64,000 bases of DNA. Origin: Streptococcus sp. NPS 308 (GTDB lineage: Bacteria; Bacillota; Bacilli; Lactobacillales; Streptococcaceae). The first letter of the stretch is position 1, and each line of letters begins with the position of its first letter. The position numbers and the translations under genes were made by a program. Positions 29,434 through 39,360 of the stretch are shown in pieces. Location of the stretch: contig NZ_AP017652.1 in assembly GCF_002355895.1 (NCBI RefSeq), forward strand, positions 963,001 through 1,027,000, given 5' to 3'. Under the pieces are notes generated by a model. That model was not told the origin of the DNA and made no database searches. It saw only the letters and a program-made list of their open reading frames with translations.

Positions 29434-30309
29434 CTAGTCCGTAATTCGTTGGTACATTTCTGGTCTTCTATCACGAAACAGTCCCCAGTTGAGGCGTTCA
29501 CTTGCACCCTTGTCAAGGTCATAGGTCGCTAACAGAACAGCTTCACCTTGTCTTTCAGCTTTCTCTAAAATAGCTCCTGTTTCATCCGTCATAAAGGACG
29601 AACCGTAGAAGTCAAGACTAGAACTCTGTCCGCCATTTTCCTCACTAGGAGTGACTTCTTCCAAACCGTAGCGATTAGCTGCAATGACTGGGACAATATT
29701 TGCTGCTGCGTGCCCTTGCATGGTACGTTGCCAGTGACCACAACTATCTGTATCCAAGATAGGTTCCGAACCAATAGCTGTAGGATAAAAGAGCAATTCT
29801 GCCCCATTCAACGCAAGACAGCGCGCTGTTTCAGGGAACCATTGATCCCAACAGATGCCAATCCCAATCTTAGCGTAGCGAGTATCCCAGACCTTGAAGC
29901 CAGTGTTACCAGGCGTAAAATAAAACTTTTCTTGATAATAATGGTCATCTGGTATGTGGGTTTTCCGATAAACGCCCAGCACTTCACCATCTGCATCAAT
30001 GATGGCGATTGAGTTATACAAGACATTGCCATCTTTTTCGTAGAAACTAATGGGTAGAACAACTTCTAGTTCCTTAGCAATCACTTTAAAATGCTGGATG
30101 GCGGTATTTTCTGTCACTGACTGGGCATACTGGTAGTAGTCATATTGGCGTTCCTGACAGAAATAGGGACGTTCAAACAACTCGGGTAAGAGAATGATTT
30201 GTGCACCTTGCTTTGCAGCTTGGCGAACTAAACGTTCCGCTGTTTGGATATTTGTTGCCACATCCTTGGCACATTGCATCTGGATCGCTGCAACTCTAAC
30301 ATTTCTCAT
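29434..30309 (-). CDS. aguB: N-carbamoylputrescine amidase
   Basis: Nitrilase-fold hydrolase (291 residues) converting N-carbamoylputrescine to putrescine, CO2 and ammonia. The Glu-Lys-Cys triad is visible in LLPELFERPYF, YRKTHIPDDH and GIGICWDQWFPE. Last gene of the polyamine operon, 9 bp behind aguA, which makes its substrate. Followed by a terminator. Confidence 0.93.
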   Translation of the reverse strand: MRNVRVAAIQMQCAKDVATNIQTAERLVRQAAKQGAQIILLPELFERPYFCQERQYDYYQYAQSVTENTAIQHFKVIAKELEVVLPISFYEKDGNVLYNSIAIIDADGEVLGVYRKTHIPDDHYYQEKFYFTPGNTGFKVWDTRYAKIGIGICWDQWFPETARCLALNGAELLFYPTAIGSEPILDTDSCGHWQRTMQGHAAANIVPVIAANRYGLEEVTPSEENGGQSSSLDFYGSSFMTDETGAILEKAERQGEAVLLATYDLDKGASERLNWGLFRDRRPEMYQRITD

Positions 30310-30318
30310 CTTTTTCTC

Positions 30319-31404
30319 CTATTCTGGGATTTGTTGGGTGATACAGTGGATATTTCCACCACCTAAAAGAATGTCTCTGGCTGGAATTCCGACAACTTTA
30401 CGGTCTGGGAAACACTTGCTGAGGATATCCAAGGCCACTTGGTCGTTTACATCCTGAAACTGGGGAACCAAGACAACCTTGTTAGCGATATAAAAGTTTA
30501 CGTAGGAAGCCGCAAGCCTTTCACCTGCGTATCGCTCCTCTTCCCCTTCTTCATAGATGTAGCCTGGCAAATCCTCTCTGGTTACAACTTGATGCAGAGC
30601 TGGAATTGGAAGTTTATGAATGGTAAACTTCCGTCCTTTTGCATCTGTTTCCTTCTCTAAAAGGGCAAGGTCAGCTGCAGACATGGCATACTGAGGATCG
30701 TTTTGATCATCTGTCCAAGCTAAGACAAGCTCAGCAGGGCCAACGAAAGCGGCAACATTGTCAACGTGTTCATTGGTTTCGTCCTGATAAATACCATAAG
30801 GAAGCCAGATAACTTTTTCAGCGCCAAGGCACTCTAATAAGGTGTTTTCAATTTGCTCTTTAGACAGGTGGGGATTGCGTCCAGGACTGAGTAAGCAACT
30901 TTCAGTCACAAGAATGGTCCCTTGACCATCGCTATGGATTGCTCCGCCTTCCAGTACAAAAGGTTTGGCATCGTAAACAGGCATTTCCAATGCCTCAGCA
31001 AAACGACTGGCTACTTGGTCATCCTCTTCATAATCTTGATAAAGACCATCGACAGCGCCACCCCAGGCATTGAAAGACCAATCGACTGCCAATTTTGCTC
31101 TTTTTTCATTGACGAGAATGGTCGGCCCCGTATCACGCGCCCAGGCATCATTAGTAGGAATATCAAAATAAACAACCTTGTCTCCAAGATAGGATTGAGC
31201 TTCAGATAGATGGGCCTGCTCCACCAAAAGATAGACTCTTTCCCCTTCTGCTATGGTCTTGATAATCTGAGTAAATGCTCTTTTAGCAGCCTTTCCTTGG
31301 AAGGGCCATGAACCTGGTCGAGTTGGCCAGATCATGAGGGTGCCATGATGGGGTTCATACTCTGCTGGCATACGATAGCCTAATTTCTTTGGACTGTCCA
31401 TCAT
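30319..31404 (-). CDS. aguA: Agmatine deiminase
   Basis: Guanidino-group-modifying enzyme (361 residues) producing N-carbamoylputrescine from agmatine. The C-terminal [13 protein letters not shown] carries the catalytic cysteine; [19 protein letters not shown] and NEHVDN hold other active-site residues. The start overlaps the nspC stop by 4 bp. This agmatine comes from the SpeA-type decarboxylase at the head of the same operon. Confidence 0.94.
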   Translation of the reverse strand: MMDSPKKLGYRMPAEYEPHHGTLMIWPTRPGSWPFQGKAAKRAFTQIIKTIAEGERVYLLVEQAHLSEAQSYLGDKVVYFDIPTNDAWARDTGPTILVNEKRAKLAVDWSFNAWGGAVDGLYQDYEEDDQVASRFAEALEMPVYDAKPFVLEGGAIHSDGQGTILVTESCLLSPGRNPHLSKEQIENTLLECLGAEKVIWLPYGIYQDETNEHVDNVAAFVGPAELVLAWTDDQNDPQYAMSAADLALLEKETDAKGRKFTIHKLPIPALHQVVTREDLPGYIYEEGEEERYAGERLAASYVNFYIANKVVLVPQFQDVNDQVALDILSKCFPDRKVVGIPARDILLGGGNIHCITQQIPE

Positions 31405-32528
31405 GATAATCTCCCTTTAAAGTCTTGATAACCGAAGGCTTTGACTAAGCTGCAGTCTCCCTGCTCGTCCATGAGATAGAGACTTGGCAAGCCAATACCG
31501 TTAAAGGTATTATTTTTGACAAATGAGTATATTGCCATGTCTTCGAAATAAAGTCTATCACCGATTTGGACTGGATTTTCAAAGCTATAATCTCCAATCA
31601 CGTCGCCCGTCAGACAGGTATTAGAAGAAAGTCTATAGGTATGGGCTTTTTCCTGCGGTTCAAATCCATTTCTCAAAGGTGGACGATAGGGCATTTCAAG
31701 TACATCTGGCATATGGCAGGTCGCGGAGGCATCTAAAACCAAGATCTCCATACCGTTTTCGACAATATCCAATACTTCCGTTGCTAGATAACCCGCATTG
31801 AGCGCAATAGCTTCACCCGGCTCGATATAGACCTCAAGATTGTAAGTTTCTCGGATACGCTTAATTTCAGAAATCAGCAAATCCACATCGTAGTCGTCTC
31901 TTGTGATGTGGTGTCCGCCACCCATATTGAGCCATTTTACCTCATGTAAATAAGGACCAAACTGCGCTTCTACTGCTTTCAAAGTTGTCTCTAAATCCTC
32001 TGAACCTTGCTCGCAAAGGGTATGAAAATGAAGCCCATCCACCAAGTCCAGCAAATCACTCGGTATCTTGTCTAGGGTAACTCCAAAACGAGAGCCAGGA
32101 GCACAAGGGTCATAAAGCGCGTGGTCACCCTGCGTTGAACATTGAGGATTGATGCGAAGACCGACACTGATACCTACTTCACGACAACGTTGACCATATT
32201 TTCGTAGTTGTCTCTCTGAGTTAAAAACAATATGATCAGATATTTGCAGTAGCTCTTCCATGTCTGCATCCTTGAAAGCAGGTGCAAAGACATGGACTTC
32301 CCCCGGAAACTCTTCTCTAGCTAACTTCGCTTCATAGAGTCCACTAGCCGTTGTACCAGAGAGATACTGGCTAATTAGTGGATAGGTTTTGTAGAGGGAA
32401 TATGCTTTCTGGGCAAGCAAAACCTTGCAACCAGCTTCTTCTTGTACATATTGTAAAATGCGACAGTTGGCTTCTAACTTTGCTAAGTCAATGATGTAAG
32501 CTGGTGTTGGTACATGTTCTAGCTTCAT
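31401..32528 (-). CDS. nspC: Carboxynorspermidine decarboxylase
   Basis: PLP-dependent decarboxylase (375 residues, alanine-racemase fold) making norspermidine or spermidine from the carboxy form. Conserved features are AQKAYS with the PLP lysine near residue 42, [22 protein letters not shown], and the [10 protein letters not shown] cysteine region. The start [12 protein letters not shown] at 32528 forms TAATG with the preceding stop; the longer frame would run into the upstream gene. Part of the alternative spermidine pathway through aspartate semialdehyde. Confidence 0.92.
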   Translation of the reverse strand: MKLEHVPTPAYIIDLAKLEANCRILQYVQEEAGCKVLLAQKAYSLYKTYPLISQYLSGTTASGLYEAKLAREEFPGEVHVFAPAFKDADMEELLQISDHIVFNSERQLRKYGQRCREVGISVGLRINPQCSTQGDHALYDPCAPGSRFGVTLDKIPSDLLDLVDGLHFHTLCEQGSEDLETTLKAVEAQFGPYLHEVKWLNMGGGHHITRDDYDVDLLISEIKRIRETYNLEVYIEPGEAIALNAGYLATEVLDIVENGMEILVLDASATCHMPDVLEMPYRPPLRNGFEPQEKAHTYRLSSNTCLTGDVIGDYSFENPVQIGDRLYFEDMAIYSFVKNNTFNGIGLPSLYLMDEQGDCSLVKAFGYQDFKGRLS

Positions 32529-33787
32529 TAGTCCACCATTTGTGGGTTTTCTACCACAACCCATGGCAATCCGTACTCATTCAAAGCTTCCATGAATGGA
32601 TCTGGATCCAACTCTTCAAGATTGTAAACTCCAGGTTGTTTCCAAGTACCGTTCATAACCAATTTTGTCCCAATCATGGCTGGAACTCCTGTTGTGTAAG
32701 AAATAGCTTGTGAACCAACTTCTGCGTAACATTCCTGATGGTCGCAAACATTGTAGATGTAGATGGTCTTTTCAACACCGTCTTTGACACCTGTAAAGAT
32801 ACAACCGATATTGGTTTTACCAACAGTGCGTGGTCCAAGGCTGGCTGGGTCTGGAAGTAAGGCTTTCAAAAATTGGATTGGTACAATTTCTTGACCGTTA
32901 AAGTTAATGGTATCCGTACGAAGGAGCCCTACGTTTTCCAAGCATTTCATATGCGTTAGATAAGATTGCCCAAAGGTCATAAAGAAACGAATCCGTTTGA
33001 CACCAGGAATGTTTTTGGCAAGTGATTCGATTTCTTCATGGTGAAGGAGATACATATCTTTTTGTCCAACTTGAGGGAAATCATACTCACGCTTGATAGA
33101 CATAGCTTCGACTTCGACCCATTTTCCATCTTCCCAGTAAGAACCTGGCGCAGAAACCTCGCGGAGATTGATTTCTGGGTTAAAGTTTGTCGCAAATGGA
33201 TAACCGTGGTCACCACCATTACAGTCTAAAATGTCGATATAGTGGATTTCATCAAAATAGTGTTTGAGAGCATAGGCTGAAAAGACACTAGTCACACCTG
33301 GGTCAAAACCAGATCCAAGCAGAGCTGTCAAACCTGCTTCTTTGAATTTCTCCTGATAAGCCCATTGCCATGAGTAGTCAAAGTAAGCTGTAAAACCAAG
33401 TTCCTTACAACGCTTCTCATAAATGGCACGCCACTCAGGATCTTCTGTATCCTCTGCCTCGTAGTTAGCTGTGTCGATATAGTGAACTCCAGTCGCTAAA
33501 CAAGCGTCCATAATGGTCAAGTCTTGGTATGGTAAAGCTACGTTCAAAACAGCTTCTGGCTTGTAGCTTTCAATCAAAGCAATCACTTCTTCAACCTTGT
33601 CAGCGTCAAGGGCAGCTGTCTCAATCTTTGTACTTGTTTTGCCTTCTAATTTAGCCTTTAAGTCATCACATTTTGACTTGGTACGGCTAGCAATCATAAT
33701 CTCTGTAAAGGTTTCGCTATCTTGACAAATCTTGGAAATAGCAACTTGGGCAACGCCCCCACATCCGATAACTAGTAAACGACTCAT
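32528..33787 (-). CDS. Carboxynorspermidine/carboxyspermidine dehydrogenase (saccharopine dehydrogenase family)
   Basis: 419 residues. N-terminal Rossmann motif GCGGVAQVAISKI, then a saccharopine-dehydrogenase-type C-terminal domain. In this operon context it condenses putrescine (or diaminopropane) with aspartate semialdehyde reductively, supplying NspC. Often annotated LYS1 or saccharopine dehydrogenase, but the neighbours speA, speE, nspC, aguA and aguB point to polyamines rather than lysine. The start overlaps the speE stop by 4 bp. Confidence 0.88.
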   Translation of the reverse strand: MSRLLVIGCGGVAQVAISKICQDSETFTEIMIASRTKSKCDDLKAKLEGKTSTKIETAALDADKVEEVIALIESYKPEAVLNVALPYQDLTIMDACLATGVHYIDTANYEAEDTEDPEWRAIYEKRCKELGFTAYFDYSWQWAYQEKFKEAGLTALLGSGFDPGVTSVFSAYALKHYFDEIHYIDILDCNGGDHGYPFATNFNPEINLREVSAPGSYWEDGKWVEVEAMSIKREYDFPQVGQKDMYLLHHEEIESLAKNIPGVKRIRFFMTFGQSYLTHMKCLENVGLLRTDTINFNGQEIVPIQFLKALLPDPASLGPRTVGKTNIGCIFTGVKDGVEKTIYIYNVCDHQECYAEVGSQAISYTTGVPAMIGTKLVMNGTWKQPGVYNLEELDPDPFMEALNEYGLPWVVVENPQMVD

Positions 33788-34644
33788 TTTTTTCCTTCCT
33801 CTTCTTCTAAAATGTCCTCAACATACTTGGGCAACATGAAGGCCCCCACATGTAAGTTTGCGGTGTAGTATTCTGTGAAAAGCTGACGTTTTTTCCAGCC
33901 TTCCTTGTCAAAATCTTTGACAGGGTGGTATTTTTTAGATGCAAATCCAAATAGCCAATAGCCAGCTGGACTGGTTGGGATATGGGCCTGATAAACCCGA
34001 CTGATTGGAAATGCTTGATTGACCTTGCGGTGCATACTTCGACAAGCTGACTCATCCTCGTCAAAGAAGGGACTCCCATGCTGATAGATCATGATTCCGT
34101 CCTCTTTGAGAGCCCTATAACTATTGCCGTAAAATTCCTTGGTAAAGAGCCCTTCCGTATGTCCAAATGGATCTGTCGCGTCGTTGATGATAATATCGTA
34201 GTCATCTTCGCAGTTTCGCAAAAAGCGTAGCCCATTTTGGTAGTAAATGGTAACACGAGGATCATCTAGCCCTGCAGCAAAATCTGGGAAATACTCACGA
34301 CAGACTTCAACCAGCATTTCATCCGGTTCCACAATATCGATTTGTTCCAATTCTGGATACAGTGTCAAAACTTGGGCAACACCACCGTCACCACCCCCAA
34401 TAACCAAGACTTTCTTGGGATTTGGGTGGACAGCCATGGGTACGTGGACCGTCATTTCATTGTAAACAAAATCATCTGCATCTGAAAACAAGACGTGCCC
34501 ATTTAAAATCAGTATTTTTCCAAAAGCTGGCGTATCTAAGACTTCGATATCCTGCCATTCACTTTTTCCAGCGTAGAGTTGCTTGGCAGTTCTCAAGGAT
34601 AATTTCACATCTGGAGTATGAACTTCAGAAAACCATAAATCCAT
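33784..34644 (-). CDS. speE: Spermidine synthase (polyamine aminopropyltransferase)
   Basis: 286 residues with the spermidine synthase fold: LILNGHVLFSDADDFVYNEM, the GGGDGGVAQVL nucleotide (decarboxy-SAM) site, and INDATDPFG with the catalytic Asp. It would transfer aminopropyl from decarboxylated SAM to putrescine. No SAM decarboxylase gene is seen in this window. The start lies 1 bp after the decarboxylase stop. Having both SpeE and the NspC route in one operon is a known streptococcal arrangement. Confidence 0.9.
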   Translation of the reverse strand: MDLWFSEVHTPDVKLSLRTAKQLYAGKSEWQDIEVLDTPAFGKILILNGHVLFSDADDFVYNEMTVHVPMAVHPNPKKVLVIGGGDGGVAQVLTLYPELEQIDIVEPDEMLVEVCREYFPDFAAGLDDPRVTIYYQNGLRFLRNCEDDYDIIINDATDPFGHTEGLFTKEFYGNSYRALKEDGIMIYQHGSPFFDEDESACRSMHRKVNQAFPISRVYQAHIPTSPAGYWLFGFASKKYHPVKDFDKEGWKKRQLFTEYYTANLHVGAFMLPKYVEDILEEEEGKK

Positions 34645-36105
34645 CTAGTTCTCCTTTCTCTTAATGACGTTGATGTGATTGACCTCTGGATCTTCCGTCC
34701 CTTGGAGGGAGCAACCACGTTCCTTTGCAAATTGGATATAGTCTACAATTTCTCGTGTAATACGTTCACCAGGAGCCAAGATAGGAATTCCTGGAGGATA
34801 GCACATGACAAATTCTCCGCAGACTTGTCCAACTGACTCGTCTAAGGTCAAACTTCTTCTCTCTGAATAGAAGGCTTCTTGCGGAGATAGCACCAACTCA
34901 GGTTGGATATATTCTCCAGCAATCAAGTCTTTCCCATCTCGTGAATATAGTCTCTTGATATCAGCTAAAGCACCGACCAAGCGTTCAATGTCTTGGATAC
35001 GGTCACCAATTGAAATATAAGCTAAGATATTGCCGATATCCCCGAATTCAATCTGAATATCGTATTCATCTCGCAAGAGATCATAAACCTCAATCCCTGT
35101 TAGTCCAATACCCTGAGTATAAACGGACAGCTTGGTCACATCAAAATCACAAACCGACACACCGTCTATGAGCTCTTTTGAGTAGGCATAGTAACCACCG
35201 ATAGCATTGATTTCACGACGAGCGTACTCGGAGAGCTCAATGACTTTCTCAAAAGACTCTTTTCCACGAAGGGCTAAGTTGCGACGAGAAATATCCAAAC
35301 TAGCCATAAGTAGGTATGAGGCAGATGTAGACTGGGTCAGGTTGATGATCTGACGAACGTACTCAGGGTTCATCTGATTCCCGATAAGTAAAATGGAGCT
35401 TTGGGTTAAACTCCCGCCAGACTTATGCATAGAGACCGCAGCCATATCAGCCCCTGCATCCATAGCAGAAATTGGAAGCTTATCTGTAAAATGCAAATGC
35501 GCTCCATGGGCTTCATCCACTAAAACCAGTATGCCTGCTTCATGAGCCATTTCTGTTAAACCCTTGAGATCTGAACAAATTCCATAGTAAGTAGGATTGT
35601 TAATCAAAATGGCCTTGGCATCTGGATGCTCCTTAATTGCCTGCGCAACACGGTCATTTTCAAGACCTAAAGCGATGCCAATTTTAGGATCTACACTCAT
35701 CTCGATATAGATGGGAATGGCACCACATAGAACCAGCGCATTGATAGCAGATTTGTGGACATTACGTGGCAGAATAATCTTATCTCCCGCCTTGCAGGTG
35801 GAAAGAATCATGGTTTGAACAGATGAAGTTGTTCCACCGATCATGAGAAAGGCATGCGCTGCTCCAAAAGCATCCGCAGCCAGCTCCTCTGCGTCTCGAA
35901 TAATCGAAATGGGATGGCCTAAATTATCCAAGGGTTTCATAGAATTGACATCAATGCCAACACATTTTTCTCCCAACAATTCAACAAGTTCTGGATTTCC
36001 CCGTCCGCGTTTGTGACCTGGTACATCAAAGGGAACAATCCGTTTCTTTCTTAGCTTTATCAGACCTTCATAAATAGGGGCCTGATTTTGATCTAACTTT
36101 TTCAA
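34645..36105 (-). CDS. speA: Orn/Lys/Arg decarboxylase family protein, probably arginine decarboxylase
   Basis: PLP-dependent fold-I decarboxylase of 486 residues, the short form without the N-terminal wing domain. The PLP lysine is in SMHKSGGSLTQSS (about residue 230), preceded by VDEAHGAHLHF. Downstream aguA and aguB use agmatine, so arginine is the likely substrate, though older annotations say lysine decarboxylase. The start codon is TTG at 36105, with AAGGAG 7 bp before it; an ATG overlapping that region is out of frame and stops after two codons. Preceded by a long leader with a terminator hairpin. Confidence 0.9.
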   Translation of the reverse strand: MKKLDQNQAPIYEGLIKLRKKRIVPFDVPGHKRGRGNPELVELLGEKCVGIDVNSMKPLDNLGHPISIIRDAEELAADAFGAAHAFLMIGGTTSSVQTMILSTCKAGDKIILPRNVHKSAINALVLCGAIPIYIEMSVDPKIGIALGLENDRVAQAIKEHPDAKAILINNPTYYGICSDLKGLTEMAHEAGILVLVDEAHGAHLHFTDKLPISAMDAGADMAAVSMHKSGGSLTQSSILLIGNQMNPEYVRQIINLTQSTSASYLLMASLDISRRNLALRGKESFEKVIELSEYARREINAIGGYYAYSKELIDGVSVCDFDVTKLSVYTQGIGLTGIEVYDLLRDEYDIQIEFGDIGNILAYISIGDRIQDIERLVGALADIKRLYSRDGKDLIAGEYIQPELVLSPQEAFYSERRSLTLDESVGQVCGEFVMCYPPGIPILAPGERITREIVDYIQFAKERGCSLQGTEDPEVNHINVIKRKEN

Positions 36106-36170
36106 GACATACTCCTTTACCGTATTTTTAGCTCCTCAAAATGATGAGGGCGACCAAAGGTTGACTTATG

Positions 36171-36196
36171 AAAAAAGAGCAGGTTTTCACCTGCTC
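36171..36196 (-). terminator. Intrinsic terminator in the speA leader (attenuator candidate)
   Basis: Minus strand GAGCAGGT, loop GAAA, ACCTGCTC, then six T. It is a perfect terminator placed 65 nt before the speA start codon, with the only strong promoter lying upstream of it, so read-through must be possible for the operon to be expressed. Confidence 0.85.
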
Positions 36197-36497
36197 TGCA
36201 ATCTTCTGACGTGTTTATTTTGGTTTCTGTTGAGTATGTCTGTTCCCGATGTTTCCTAACTCTCTAGTAGCAAATATTACGTACTTTATTGATCGTTTCA
36301 CAAGATGACGTGTGCTTTCACCACACTAAAATTTATGAATTAGGACAAGCGTCCTAACATCAACTTATAAAAGTAGGCTTTTAACCCTATCAATAATGTG
36401 GCTTTTCAACCACGCTTCGGCATTCAACCCTGCCTGTCCGTAGGCATTTTTTACTCGGGTTTATATTTGCTAGAAAACATCATCTCATTTTCTAAGC
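36177..36497 (-). ncRNA. Structured leader RNA of the polyamine operon
   Basis: About 320 nt from the probable transcription start to the terminator. Successive short hairpins are visible: TAGAAAA/TTTTCTA near the start, GCCT/AGGC (36432-36445), GTGGTT/AGCCAC (36398-36413), TAGG/CCTA (36374-36389), TTAGGAC/GTCCTAA (36340-36357) and GTGTG/CACAC (36310-36326). A motif GGNTTNAANGCC-like recurs three times (plus-strand GGCATTCAACC, GGCTTTTCAACC, GGCTTTTAACC). It could be a cis-acting attenuator sensing a polyamine-related signal or a separate small RNA. I do not match it to a known riboswitch. Confidence 0.55.
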
Positions 36498-36503
36498 CTT
36501 ATA

Positions 36504-36532
36504 ACTATATCATGTTTATACAAGTTTGTAAA
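36504..36532 (-). promoter_or_regulatory. Promoter of the speA leader
   Basis: Minus strand -35 TTTACA (36527-36532) and -10 TATAGT (36504-36509), 17 bp apart. Confidence 0.8.
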
Positions 36533-36630
36533 GTATTTTGTGAAAGCTTTTTTAAAAAAAATAATTTTTGTTCGTATTTTTAATATATCTAAAAATTAAA
36601 AACTATTTCAACTTTGCCTTTAAATAATAA

Positions 36631-36659
36631 AATAGGAACTAGGTTTGGTAGCTCCTATT
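36631..36659 (-). terminator. Terminator downstream of the cbrC-like gene
   Basis: Minus strand: an 11-bp stem of AATAGGAGCTA and TAGTTCCTATT (one G.T pair), followed by TTATTATTT. The 36660-36797 gap up to the cbrC-like stop shows nothing else. Confidence 0.6.
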
Positions 36660-36797
36660 CTTCATATGATGATTTAAAAGATAATAAAAGTATACTATGA
36701 CACAATGCACCAGTTTTCATATTCTAAAATTAAATTAGAGATTAGACATTAAAAGAATATAAAGGAATGTATGTTAATGTAATTGTATCATTAAAAC

Positions 36798-37650
36798 TTA
36801 ATCAGCATCAACCCCGATCTGGTATTTTTGACAGTGAAGGCATCTAAAAAGGTAGCCACAAAGAGAGCCATCCTTAACCAAGTATTCTTCAATATCTTGA
36901 TATTCTCCACGCTCTTCATAGTCTGCCAAGACTTGCTCGGCAATTCCCATGGCCTTTAATTCTCGAGTGCCAACTGTACCCAAATAAGCACAATAATCCT
37001 GACAACAAAAAAGCCAATTTTCTCCCTGCCAACTAGAGTAGCCAGGGGTCTGGCAAAAAAAGCACCTGGTCTTTTTCTGGATCCAATTCACCCTGACACT
37101 CAGCATCTTGAACAAATTCTGCATCGAATTTCTTTGCTGCTAGCCCGTTTGCAATACAAAATGGACAAAGATTTTTGATGTTGTCAATACAATAAGGCAT
37201 CAAGTTATAATATATATTGCTTTCTTTCCCACAAGATGGACAAAGCTTGGCTTCTCCCTCTACAAAAGCTCCCGTTGATAGAGGATCTGGATGGTAGATA
37301 AAATGTGGCAAAGACTGTGATAGCTCTGTTCTCTGCTTCTTCTCTTCTTTTCTTAGAGGACGAGGAAGGGCAAAGCGATCTCCATGGCTTTGACTCATCT
37401 CTGCTAAGTGAGCTAATTTTTTAATTTGTTTTCGATCTGGCTTAGTGATTATTTTGGTAAATAAATCATAGGCACTAGCGTAGAGACCTAATTGCTCATA
37501 GAGATCTACTAAGACTTTCTTCGCTTCCAAATCATCAGACTTAGCTAATTCATCAACTAATTCATAAAGAGCTGAGACACTTGGTGGATTGCCCTCTTGG
37601 GCTATATATTGCTTCTTTAAAGTAATGTATTTTTGTAAATATGGATTCAT
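36798..37650 (-). pseudogene. CbrC family (UPF0167) protein gene split by a frameshift
   Basis: Two overlapping frames make up one CbrC-like protein. The 5' part (37650-37033) has a helical N-terminal extension, then FIYHPDPLSTGAF, CPSCG and LCPFCIANG. It ends abnormally in VLFLPDPWLL. The 3' part, in another frame, has CQTPGYSSWQGENWLFCC, DYCAYLG and the C-terminal GYLFRCLHCQKY typical of CbrC. The break is at a run of seven A (37055-37061; T on the coding strand): with six, the reading would be VLFCQTPGYSSW and continuous. So one base is inserted in a homopolymer. Could be true decay, slippage-tolerant expression, or a sequencing error. Confidence 0.8.
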
Positions 37651-37681
37651 AGGATTACCTTTCTAATGGATTATAAAAACC

Positions 37682-38188
37682 TTAACAAATAGTCACTAAG
37701 ACATTTCCCTTGAAATCTAAGATTTTCTTGTAAAAGTCTTTCATTTTTACAAAGCTGGTTCGAATATCATCCTTGATTTCTTCCTCTTCATCAAGATAAT
37801 CCCAAATATCGGGATACAAATCTGCCTTCTTGCATGCTTCCATGCTAAAGTCTGCCAGAGCCCTATCCATGTCAAAATTCTCTAAAGCTTGAACAATCTC
37901 AGCTATCTTTGAGTGTTCAGTATAGGATATATATTCTGAAACATTTTCTAAAGGGGTCACTCCCAAGACAGCTTCTCTCAAGGGATTGTCATCCAAAAAT
38001 TCTGAACTACTAAATCCTGTCAAGACAAAGACCAAGGCATCCCACATTTTGTCGATATCTATTAAGATATCATGACTATCAGTGGAATCCTCAGCAAAGT
38101 CTAACAAGTCATCTTCTTGATTGGAAAGACCTTTTATTTGTTCTAATTCATTATATGCTAAATATTGATAATTGGCAATCATTCCCAT
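37682..38188 (-). CDS. DUF1877 (YfbM-like) protein
   Basis: 168-residue soluble acidic protein starting MGMIANYQYLAYNELEQI, with DIDKMWDALVFVLTG and NPLREAVLG, the pattern of the DUF1877/YfbM family. Function unknown; such proteins often sit in variable clusters near polymorphic-toxin immunity genes. It precedes the cbrC-like gene by 31 bp and is divergent from the membrane protein gene at 38309. Confidence 0.75.
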   Translation of the reverse strand: MGMIANYQYLAYNELEQIKGLSNQEDDLLDFAEDSTDSHDILIDIDKMWDALVFVLTGFSSSEFLDDNPLREAVLGVTPLENVSEYISYTEHSKIAEIVQALENFDMDRALADFSMEACKKADLYPDIWDYLDEEEEIKDDIRTSFVKMKDFYKKILDFKGNVLVTIC

Positions 38189-38308
38189 GATGTTACTCCT
38201 TTGAATCAGTTAGTATCATATGGATATTTCTAGCTCTATTTCCCTAGAAAGTGCTATAATGTAGCTAACAAAATTGTCTCTAGCAATTGAAAAACGGGAG
38301 AAGTAGTC

Positions 38309-39328
38309 ATGTTCACTAGTATTATTTTAGGGTTTTATGCTCTTTTCTTTCTATCTTTATCCTTTACTATCTATCTCTATATCAGACTTGTAGTTGCGGT
38401 CAGACAAGGGAAAGATGTCCCAAAATGGATTTATAAACTTGGCCATGCTGTTCAAGGAAGAATTCACGTTGACTATGAAGAAATCACTGATGCTAATGCC
38501 CTTAAAGAGATTCATTGGTTCTTACTAATCTATTTAATCGTAAATCTACTCGTATTGACTGTCTTCTACTATCATGGTAATAGCTTTCCTCAAGCCATTT
38601 ATGAATGTTTGAAAAAACAATTTTTTATCGTACTTGTTAGTATGGTTTTAAAAAGTATTGGCAAATTTGTTGTACTGGCTATAAGAAAAAACTTTCATAA
38701 CAGTCATGTCTATGCATCAACCAACGCTGTTATCGGGACAGCTTTTTTAACGAGTTATGTTTTTATGTTTTGCATGATGATGAGTGGTCTTCCGGCTCAA
38801 CCTGTTCCAGTAACCATTCAAGATACTACTGTAATTATCGGTGAGAGCAAGGCTTCCGAGCTTTTGGACCAAGGCTTTAGCTTCGAAGATAAAAATCCAG
38901 ATAGTTCCATCACCAATCCAAAAAACGACCACTTCTACTACGGTCAACTTCTCGAAGTCAAGCGGGATAATCAGTCCTTTGGCTTTATGAGCCTCACTCC
39001 CACAGGTAAAGATACTGATCAGCTCAAAAACTGCGTCATTACCTATTACAGAACACCTAAGGATAACAAGCAACTAGAAAAAATATCCATCAATCATGTC
39101 AAGCTAGCAAATCTCAAGCTCCAAGATTTTCAAACACGAAAATTAATCGATATCTTTGAAGTTAATCCTGCTGATTATAATGCCTCTGATAAGGATGACA
39201 ACTTTATCTTAACCATCCAAACAGCAGATTACGACCTCTGGAAAAGGTACCGGATTGAAGCAAAGTTCAATTCAGATGGTTCGATTAATAGCTATGGAGT
39301 CAGGGCCCAGCATAGCATGTGGGAATAA
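38309..39328 (+). CDS. Hypothetical membrane protein
   Basis: 339 residues: an N-terminal helix (about 5-25), a soluble stretch, three or four further helices (about 70-160), and a ~170-residue C-terminal domain that is probably outside the cell (from residue ~165, QPVPVTIQDTTVII onward). No family recognised. GGGAGAAG precedes the ATG. It is the only plus-strand gene between 26.9 and 49.2 kb that I accept, lying among minus-strand accessory genes, which hints at independent acquisition. Confidence 0.6.
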   Translation: MFTSIILGFYALFFLSLSFTIYLYIRLVVAVRQGKDVPKWIYKLGHAVQGRIHVDYEEITDANALKEIHWFLLIYLIVNLLVLTVFYYHGNSFPQAIYECLKKQFFIVLVSMVLKSIGKFVVLAIRKNFHNSHVYASTNAVIGTAFLTSYVFMFCMMMSGLPAQPVPVTIQDTTVIIGESKASELLDQGFSFEDKNPDSSITNPKNDHFYYGQLLEVKRDNQSFGFMSLTPTGKDTDQLKNCVITYYRTPKDNKQLEKISINHVKLANLKLQDFQTRKLIDIFEVNPADYNASDKDDNFILTIQTADYDLWKRYRIEAKFNSDGSINSYGVRAQHSMWE

Positions 39329-39360
39329 TACACCCTTATTTTCCACTTATCAGATAGACA

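Noticed and set aside
32528..33787. Saccharopine dehydrogenase for lysine metabolism
   Set aside because: All neighbours are polyamine genes and NspC follows directly, so the carboxyspermidine dehydrogenase role is more likely.
36398..36583. Plus-strand ORF of 61 codons in the speA leader
   Set aside because: Covers the structured leader and minus-strand promoter, no RBS, no similarity to a known protein.
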